In this document: piece after piece, positions 14,780 to 19,545 of the stretch
Position numbering within the stretch: the stretch's first letter is position 1
Layout: every line of letters begins with the position of its first letter
From: JBEKHI01 sp050012355
Lineage (GTDB): Bacteria; Actinomycetota; Actinomycetes; Streptosporangiales; Streptosporangiaceae
Direction of reading: 5' to 3'
DNA: 19,545 bases
Assembly (NCBI GenBank): GCA_050012355.1
Contig: JBEKHI010000121.1
Location: 1 to 19,545 of the forward strand
The notes under the pieces: model-generated
Seen by the model: the letters and a program-made list of their open reading frames with translations, nothing else
Told to the model about the DNA's origin: nothing
Databases searched by the model: none
Program-made: the position numbers and the translations under genes

Positions 14780-14784
14780 CACCT

Positions 14785-15792
14785 ATGCGGCTCAGATACC
14801 TCATGTCCGCGACAGTGCTCGCGCTGACAGCCGCCGCCTGCTCGGCCCCCACGACCACGAGCAGCAGCCAGCCCGGTCTCACCAGCATCAACGTCATCGT
14901 GCCGGACTCGGGCAACTTCACCTCCGGCATGCCGGTCTACGTGGCGATCGCCGAGGGCTTCTTCAAGAAGGAAGGCCTCTCGGTCACGGTGGTGAACACC
15001 ACCGGTGGCGCGACGAACGTGGCCGCCGCGCTCGCGGGCAAGGGCTCGATCGGCGTCGACACCGGCCCGGTCTCGGTGCTCAGTGCCGACCTGCACGGTG
15101 CGAACCTGAAGATCCTCGCCGCCGACACCACCGGCATGGACATCCTCTTCTTCGCCAAGCAGGGCAGCGGCATCACGTCGATCAAGGACCTGTCCGGCAA
15201 GAAGGTCGGCTACAGCTCGCCCGGTTCCTCCAGCGAGGTGGCGCTGGACCAGGTCAACGACGACCTGAAGGCGGACAGCCTGGCCCCGGCCGTCGGCGAG
15301 GCCATCGGCGGACCGCCGCAGGAGTACACGGCGGTGGAAACCGGCCAGATCGCGGCCGGTTTCACGGCCGCGCCGAACCTGTTCACCGACGTCGACAACG
15401 GAAGCATCAAGCTCCTCACCAGCATCAATAGTTATCCCGCCTACACCAACGTCGCGGTCCGGGTGATCTTCGGCTCTGGCTCGTTCATCGCCGCGCACCC
15501 CAAGCAGGTCCAGGGCTTCCTGACCGCGTGGCGGGACGCGTGGACGTTCGCCTTCGCGAACCACGTCAAGGCAATGACCGACTGGAAGAACGGCGCGAAC
15601 CTCGCCGAACCGGTCAGCGTGCTGGAAACCGGCTTCGACTACTACACCGCGCAGACCCAGCGGCTGCTGCCGATCGACGGACTGAGCCGCGACGTCAGCG
15701 ACGCGGCGGCCATGGGGGTGCTGAAGTCGACGCTGACCACCGCGCAGATCGCCTCTTACACCGACACCAGCTTCGCCGCCAAGGTTCCATGA
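14785..15792 (+). CDS. ABC transporter substrate-binding lipoprotein (NMT1/SsuA-like)
   Basis: A 335-residue protein with a short basic start, a hydrophobic signal segment and Cys19 in T-A-A-A-C-S, a lipobox-like site, followed by a Thr/Ser-rich linker. It is then exported and lipid-anchored on the outer face of the membrane. The mature part has the NMT1/SsuA-type pattern: P-V-Y-V-A-I-A-E-G-F-F-K-K-E-G-L, a T-T-G-G-A-T-N-V segment, I-K-D-L-S-G-K-K-V-G-Y, and a C-terminal helical region. The ATG at 14785 is supported by CAGGAG (14771-14776) eight bases upstream, which overlaps the end of the ATPase gene. The frame is open much further upstream but only as a shadow. Substrate unknown. The cytosolic binding-like domain of the PadR fusion belongs to a related fold and may bind the same or a related molecule. 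Confidence 0.9.
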   Translation: MRLRYLMSATVLALTAAACSAPTTTSSSQPGLTSINVIVPDSGNFTSGMPVYVAIAEGFFKKEGLSVTVVNTTGGATNVAAALAGKGSIGVDTGPVSVLSADLHGANLKILAADTTGMDILFFAKQGSGITSIKDLSGKKVGYSSPGSSSEVALDQVNDDLKADSLAPAVGEAIGGPPQEYTAVETGQIAAGFTAAPNLFTDVDNGSIKLLTSINSYPAYTNVAVRVIFGSGSFIAAHPKQVQGFLTAWRDAWTFAFANHVKAMTDWKNGANLAEPVSVLETGFDYYTAQTQRLLPIDGLSRDVSDAAAMGVLKSTLTTAQIASYTDTSFAAKVP

Positions 15793-16523
15793 AAAATTTG
15801 ACCATAACGTCGATCTTCATCGTCCTGCTCCTCGCCATTCTCGAGGTCGGCGTGCGTACCCGGGTGATCAACCCGCTGTTCGTCGCGCCGCCCTCGGACG
15901 CGATCGGCGGGGCGGTCAGCGGACTGTTCAACGGAACCCTGGGCGGACCGTTGCTGGTCACGTTGTACGAGACAATGGTGTGCGTCGTTATGGCCAGTGT
16001 TATCGGGGTCGGTGCCGGCTACCTGCTGTGGCGCTACGGCGGGCTGGGGCTCGCGTTCGAGCCGTGGGTGGCGGGACTGTTCGCGGCGCCGCTGATCTTG
16101 CTGTACCCGATCCCGCTGGTGATCTTCGGCCGGGACTCGACCGCGATCATCGCGCAGGCGACGGTGATGGCGCTGCCGCCGGTGATCCTGTACACCAGGC
16201 AGAGCCTGGCGGCGATTCCACCGCAGTTCCTGAAGGTGGCGGCCGCTTTCCGGCTCACCCAGCGGCAGGCGATCCGGCACGTGCTCGGCCCGGCGGCCGC
16301 GCCGACGCTGTTCACCGGGCTGCGGCTCGGGCTGACCTACATCCTGGTCGGGGTGATCTCGGTCGAGTACCTCGCCGAGATCGACGGCCTCGGCAAGACG
16401 ATCAGCTTCGACTACCTGGCGTTCGATATGCCCGGGGTGTACTCGGCGGTCGTGCTGGTGATCGTGGTCGCCGCCGTGCTGCTGGCCGCGATCGGCAGGC
16501 TCCAGGTGGTGGTCCGCCGGTGA
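15789..16523 (+). CDS. ABC transporter permease 1
   Basis: A 244-residue membrane protein with about six hydrophobic segments and the cytoplasmic coupling (EAA-like) loop near residues 145-170, which reads A-A-A-F-R-L-T-Q-R-Q-A and ends in a P-A-A-A-P-like block. This is the BPD_transp_1 permease pattern for the nitrate/sulfonate/taurine type. The ATG at 15789 overlaps the binding-protein stop by four bases (ATGA), so it is coupled. The AT-rich first codons after ATG are usual for translation starts. It probably pairs with permease 2 as a heterodimer. Confidence 0.9.
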   Translation: MKNLTITSIFIVLLLAILEVGVRTRVINPLFVAPPSDAIGGAVSGLFNGTLGGPLLVTLYETMVCVVMASVIGVGAGYLLWRYGGLGLAFEPWVAGLFAAPLILLYPIPLVIFGRDSTAIIAQATVMALPPVILYTRQSLAAIPPQFLKVAAAFRLTQRQAIRHVLGPAAAPTLFTGLRLGLTYILVGVISVEYLAEIDGLGKTISFDYLAFDMPGVYSAVVLVIVVAAVLLAAIGRLQVVVRR

Positions 16524-17278
16524 GGACGCGGTTGATCGCCCTGGTCATCGTGGTGGGCGGCTGGGAGATCGCGGCGCGTTCCGGCTGGATATCGGCGACG
16601 GTGCTCCCGCCGTTCAGCTCGGTGCTGGTGAGCCTGGTGCGGCAACTGGGGGAGCACAACACCTGGTACCAGGCCTACGTGTCGGCCTGGGCAATCGTGG
16701 TGGGGTTCGCCATCGGGACCGCTGCCGGGCTGGTGTTCGCCGCGATCACCACGGTGATCAGGGTGCTATGGACGGCGAGCGAGCCGGTGCTGTACTACCT
16801 CAGCTCGCTGCCGAAGATCATCCTGTTCCCCGTGTTGCTTCTCTACCTGTCGACCGGCATTTACTCGAAGGTCGGGATGGGTGCGGTCTCCGCGTTCTTC
16901 CCGGTCGCGATCACCGCGTCGCAGGCGCTGCACGAGGTGCCGCCGGTTCAGCTGCGGGCGGCCAGGACGCTCGGCGCGGGGCGCCGGAAGCTGCTCACCC
17001 ACGTGTACCTGCCCGCCGCGGCCGGGCCGGTGCTGTCCGGGCTCCGGCTGGGGCTGGCGGTCGCGATCACTGGCGTGCTGCTGGCTGAGACCTCGGTCGC
17101 ATCCGCCGGACTTGGCTGGCAGGCAATGCAGGACTATGACAATCTACGCATTACTGACATGTATGCACTTCTGCTATTCGTGTTCTTTGCCGCTGTACTG
17201 ATCAACGCAGGAATCGGGCGGCTCATTCGGCACGTCACCCGATACAACCAGACAACGGAGAAGGTTTTTTTCTCATGA
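16520..17278 (+). CDS. ABC transporter permease 2
   Basis: A 252-residue permease with an N-terminal hydrophobic segment, about six membrane spans and a clear coupling loop R-A-A-R-T-L-G-A-G-R (about 147-156) followed by L-P-A-A-A. The GTG at 16520 overlaps the previous stop (GTGA). The last 45 or so codons (from about 17140) are much richer in A and T than the rest of the operon. They end with a seven-T run (17265-17271) and a TGA that overlaps the ATG of the aldehyde dehydrogenase gene. The G-rich GGAGAAGG at 17257-17264 is the likely ribosome-binding site for the next gene. Confidence 0.88.
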   Translation: MRTRLIALVIVVGGWEIAARSGWISATVLPPFSSVLVSLVRQLGEHNTWYQAYVSAWAIVVGFAIGTAAGLVFAAITTVIRVLWTASEPVLYYLSSLPKIILFPVLLLYLSTGIYSKVGMGAVSAFFPVAITASQALHEVPPVQLRAARTLGAGRRKLLTHVYLPAAAGPVLSGLRLGLAVAITGVLLAETSVASAGLGWQAMQDYDNLRITDMYALLLFVFFAAVLINAGIGRLIRHVTRYNQTTEKVFFS

Positions 17279-18711
17279 CGAACATGCTCATTGGCGGGGA
17301 ACTTGTCCCCGCCGCTGGCGGCCGGACCTACGACGATGTTTCCCCGGTGACGGGCGAGGTGATCGCTCAGGTCCCGGATGCGTCCGACGCCGATGTGGCC
17401 AGCGCGGTGGACGCCGCGGCGGCGGCCGCCAAGGCCTGGCGTCGGCTCCCGGCCGGAGAACGCGGCGCGCTCGTCGGCCGCCTCGCGGACATCCTCGCGG
17501 AGCACGGGGACGAGCTCGCCCAGCTGGACTCGGTCGATGGCGGCCACCCGCTGGTCAGCATGCTCCAGGATGTTGACATCGCACTGGAGGGAATGCGGCT
17601 GTTCGCCGGGCTCGGCGGTGAGATCAAGGGGGAGACGATCCCGGCCAGCGGCGAGCACCTGCACTACACGGTGCGGGAGCCATTCGGCGTGGTTGCGAAG
17701 ATCATCCCGTTCAACCACCCGCTGATGTTCGCGGCGGCCAAGATCGCCGCCCCGCTGGTCGCCGGGAACACGGTGGTACTGAAGCCGCCGGAGACGGCTC
17801 CGCTTTCCGCGCTGCGGATGGGGGAGCTGTTCGCCAGCGAACTGCCGCCCGGCGTGCTGAACATCGTGGTCGGCGACGGTCCCGGTACTGGTCGCGCGCT
17901 GGTCAGGCATCCGCTGGTCCGCCGGATCGGCTTCACCGGCAGCGAGGCCACCGGCCGGGCCGTCCAGCGCGACGCCGCCGAAGTCGGAGTGAAGGACGTG
18001 ACGCTGGAACTCGGCGGGAAGAACGCGATGATCGCGTTCCCGGACGCGTCGCCATCGGAGGTGGCCGGGTCGGTGGTCAGGGGAATGAACTTCGTGCGGT
18101 CGGCCGGGCAGTCCTGCGGGTCCACCTCGCGGCTGCTGCTGCACTCCTCTATCGCGGACGCCGTCCTGGACGAGGTGGTGGCGCTAATGGCGGCGATCAA
18201 GGTCGGGGATCCGCGTGATCCTGGCACCGAGATGGGCACGCTGGCCACCCCCGGGCAGTACGAGAAGGCGCTGCGCTACATCGAGATCGCCAAGTCCGAG
18301 GGGGCCAGGCTCAGGACCGGCGGCGGGCGGCCGGCGGGCCTGGAGGATGACCCGGGGCTGTACCTCGCGCCGACGTTGTTCGATAACGTGCGGCCGGACA
18401 TGCGGATCGCCCAAGAGGAGGTGTTCGGCCCGGTGCTGTCGGCCATCACCTGGTCGACCGAGGAGGAGGCGATCGACATCGCCAACTCGGTGGACTACGG
18501 GCTCACCGCGAGCGTCTGGACCAACGACGTGCGGCGGGCGCACCGGGTGGTGCGCGAACTGGAGGCGGGGTTCGTCTGGATCAATGGTTCGTCCGCGCAC
18601 TTCACCGGGGTGCCGTTCGGCGGATTCAAGCTGTCCGGCCTCGGCCGCGAGGAGAACCTGGACGAGCTGCTGTCTTACACGCAGATCAAAGCCGTGAACG
18701 TGATGATGTGA
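17275..18711 (+). CDS. NAD(P)+-dependent aldehyde dehydrogenase
   Basis: A 478-residue aldehyde dehydrogenase superfamily protein of full length. Catalytic Cys281 lies in S-A-G-Q-S-C-G. The general base Glu245 lies in T-L-E-L-G-G-K. The transition-state Asn147 lies in P-F-N-H-P, the cofactor-binding Lys170 in V-L-K-P-P-E, and the F-T-G-S motif at about 220-223. Near the C-terminus are E-E-V-F-G-P-V and P-F-G-G-F-K-L-S-G. It oxidises an aldehyde to the acid. The closest subtype by eye is the betaine-aldehyde/benzaldehyde-like class, but the substrate cannot be assigned. The start overlaps the permease stop (ATGA), and its stop overlaps the next GTG (GTGA), so it is a part of the transporter operon, which suggests that it acts on a product of the imported molecule. 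Confidence 0.92.
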   Translation: MTNMLIGGELVPAAGGRTYDDVSPVTGEVIAQVPDASDADVASAVDAAAAAAKAWRRLPAGERGALVGRLADILAEHGDELAQLDSVDGGHPLVSMLQDVDIALEGMRLFAGLGGEIKGETIPASGEHLHYTVREPFGVVAKIIPFNHPLMFAAAKIAAPLVAGNTVVLKPPETAPLSALRMGELFASELPPGVLNIVVGDGPGTGRALVRHPLVRRIGFTGSEATGRAVQRDAAEVGVKDVTLELGGKNAMIAFPDASPSEVAGSVVRGMNFVRSAGQSCGSTSRLLLHSSIADAVLDEVVALMAAIKVGDPRDPGTEMGTLATPGQYEKALRYIEIAKSEGARLRTGGGRPAGLEDDPGLYLAPTLFDNVRPDMRIAQEEVFGPVLSAITWSTEEEAIDIANSVDYGLTASVWTNDVRRAHRVVRELEAGFVWINGSSAHFTGVPFGGFKLSGLGREENLDELLSYTQIKAVNVMM

Positions 18712-19545
18712 ACGGAGCCGATCTGCTGATCGAGGCGCTGCGGCGTGAGGGCGTCTCCCACGTCTTCGGGCTGCCGGGGACGACGATCATGCACCTGATC
18801 GACGCGTTGTACGACTCGCCGGTCAGGTACATCTCGGCCCGGCACGAGCAGGTCGCCGCGTTCATGGCGGACGGGTACGCGCGCGCGTCCGGGTCGGCCG
18901 GAGTGTGCATGGCATCGCGCGGGCCGGGAGCGGCGAACCTCACCATCGGCGTGCACAACGCGCATGCCGAGTCGGTTCCGATGCTGGTGCTGCTCGGCCA
19001 GGTCGCGGACGACATCTATTACCGCGACGCCTTCGAGGAGATGGATCTGGTCCGGTTCTTCGAACCGGTGACCAAGCACGCGTTCGAGGTGCATTCCGCT
19101 GCCCGGATCGCCGAGCTGGCGCAGCGCGCGATGCGGGTAGCCGAGTCGGGCCGGCCGGGTCCGGTGCTGCTCTCGCTGCCGCTGGACGTCCAGACGGCGT
19201 CGGTTACCGGTGCGGAGGTCTTCCCGCGGTTCCGGCCGACGGCGCCCGCGCCGTCTTCCGCGGCGGTGGCCACGGCCGCGGCGGCGCTGGCCGGAGCCCG
19301 GCGCCCGGTGATCATCGCCGGGGGAGGGGTCCGCGGGTTCGACCCGGGCCTGGTCAAGCTGGCCTCGCGGCTCTCGGCGCCGGTCGTCACGAGCTGGCTG
19401 CGGAAGAACGTGTTCCCGAACGACTCGCCGCTGTTCTGCGGGTCGCTCGGGTACGGCGCCGTCGAGGTAACCGACTCGCTGGTACGCGACGCCGACGTGA
19501 TCCTGGCGCTTGGCTGCCGGTTCTCTGAGTTCGCCACCAAGCGGT
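18708..19545 (+). CDS. Thiamine diphosphate-dependent enzyme (acetolactate synthase/benzoylformate decarboxylase-like), 3'-truncated by window edge
   Basis: The frame starts at GTG 18708, overlapping the ALDH stop by four bases, and runs open to the end of the window: 279 codons of a family that is usually about 530-600 residues. The N-terminal Pyr domain is plain: F-G-L-P-G-T (20-25), the ThDP-activating Glu47 in A-R-H-E-Q-V-A-A-F-M-A-D-G-Y-A-R, and S-R-G-P-G-A-A-N (about 69-76). After a linker comes the start of the central domain (R-P-V-I-I-A-G-G-G-V). The family decarboxylates 2-oxo acids or ligates the resulting unit to another carbonyl. Beside an aldehyde dehydrogenase, a decarboxylase giving an aldehyde (as benzoylformate decarboxylase does) is the natural inference. 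A lyase or transferase (for example a sulfoacetaldehyde acetyltransferase-like enzyme) is possible. The C-terminal PP domain is outside the window. Confidence 0.88.
   Translation, partial: MNGADLLIEALRREGVSHVFGLPGTTIMHLIDALYDSPVRYISARHEQVAAFMADGYARASGSAGVCMASRGPGAANLTIGVHNAHAESVPMLVLLGQVADDIYYRDAFEEMDLVRFFEPVTKHAFEVHSAARIAELAQRAMRVAESGRPGPVLLSLPLDVQTASVTGAEVFPRFRPTAPAPSSAAVATAAAALAGARRPVIIAGGGVRGFDPGLVKLASRLSAPVVTSWLRKNVFPNDSPLFCGSLGYGAVEVTDSLVRDADVILALGCRFSEFATKR

Noticed and set aside
14275..14784. 170-codon in-frame extension of the binding protein
   Set aside because: It runs inside the ATPase gene in another frame. The signal peptide and lipobox start at 14785 behind CAGGAG.
14548..15564. 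Minus-strand open frame of 338 codons opposite the binding protein
   Set aside because: Arg/Asp/Gly-rich shadow with no motif or ribosome-binding site, opposite a coherent operon.
1..19545. tRNA, rRNA, CRISPR, insertion sequence, prophage or toxin-antitoxin genes
   Set aside because: No tRNA-like cloverleaf, spaced repeat array, transposase, integrase or toxin-like small gene pair was recognised on either strand.

Overview
The window is high-GC DNA from an actinomycete. GTG starts are common, several genes appear to have leaderless promoters (a TANNNT -10 box about 6-7 bases before the start codon), and operons are tightly packed with GTGA/ATGA/TGATG overlaps. The families present (DUF6297-like membrane protein, XRE-NB-ARC-TPR regulator, Zwf1-like dehydrogenase, PadR and TetR regulators) fit a soil filamentous or otherwise complex actinobacterium. 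The genus cannot be told from this window. No RNA gene, CRISPR array, insertion sequence or phage gene was seen.

Layout. (1) 1-2391: the 3' part of an integral membrane protein gene, then an MFS transporter gene whose stop codon lies in the loop of a perfect 23-bp inverted repeat. (2) 2409-7681: a divergent pair, a Zwf1-like glucose-6-phosphate dehydrogenase homologue (minus) and a GMC flavoprotein oxidoreductase (plus). The GMC gene is translationally coupled to a large XRE/NB-ARC/TPR regulator. (3) 7682-7804: a convergent intergenic spacer with inverted and direct repeats. (4) 7805-12104: a TetR regulator divergent from prpD-prpB-prpC, the methylcitrate cycle for propionyl-CoA use, with a well-placed promoter and repeated GGTA half-sites between them. 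(5) 12149-13738: an unusual single ORF joining a 4,5-dihydroxyphthalate-decarboxylase/NMT1-like ligand-binding domain to a complete PadR regulator. It sits behind a long palindrome and is followed by a second copy of the hairpin element. (6) 13955-19545: a tightly coupled operon of ABC ATPase, lipoprotein binding protein, two permeases, aldehyde dehydrogenase, and a thiamine-diphosphate enzyme cut by the window end.

How the parts fit. The prp genes convert propionyl-CoA plus oxaloacetate to pyruvate and succinate. The last operon looks like uptake plus catabolism of a small, perhaps carboxylated, molecule: import by the ABC system, C-C bond cleavage by the ThDP enzyme, and oxidation of the aldehyde by the dehydrogenase. 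The PadR protein with its own solute-binding-like domain is the obvious candidate sensor. This sensor-transporter-ThDP enzyme-ALDH group is the best candidate in the window for an undescribed system. Its substrate cannot be read from the sequence. The fusion is one base change away from two separate genes, so it needs to be confirmed as real.
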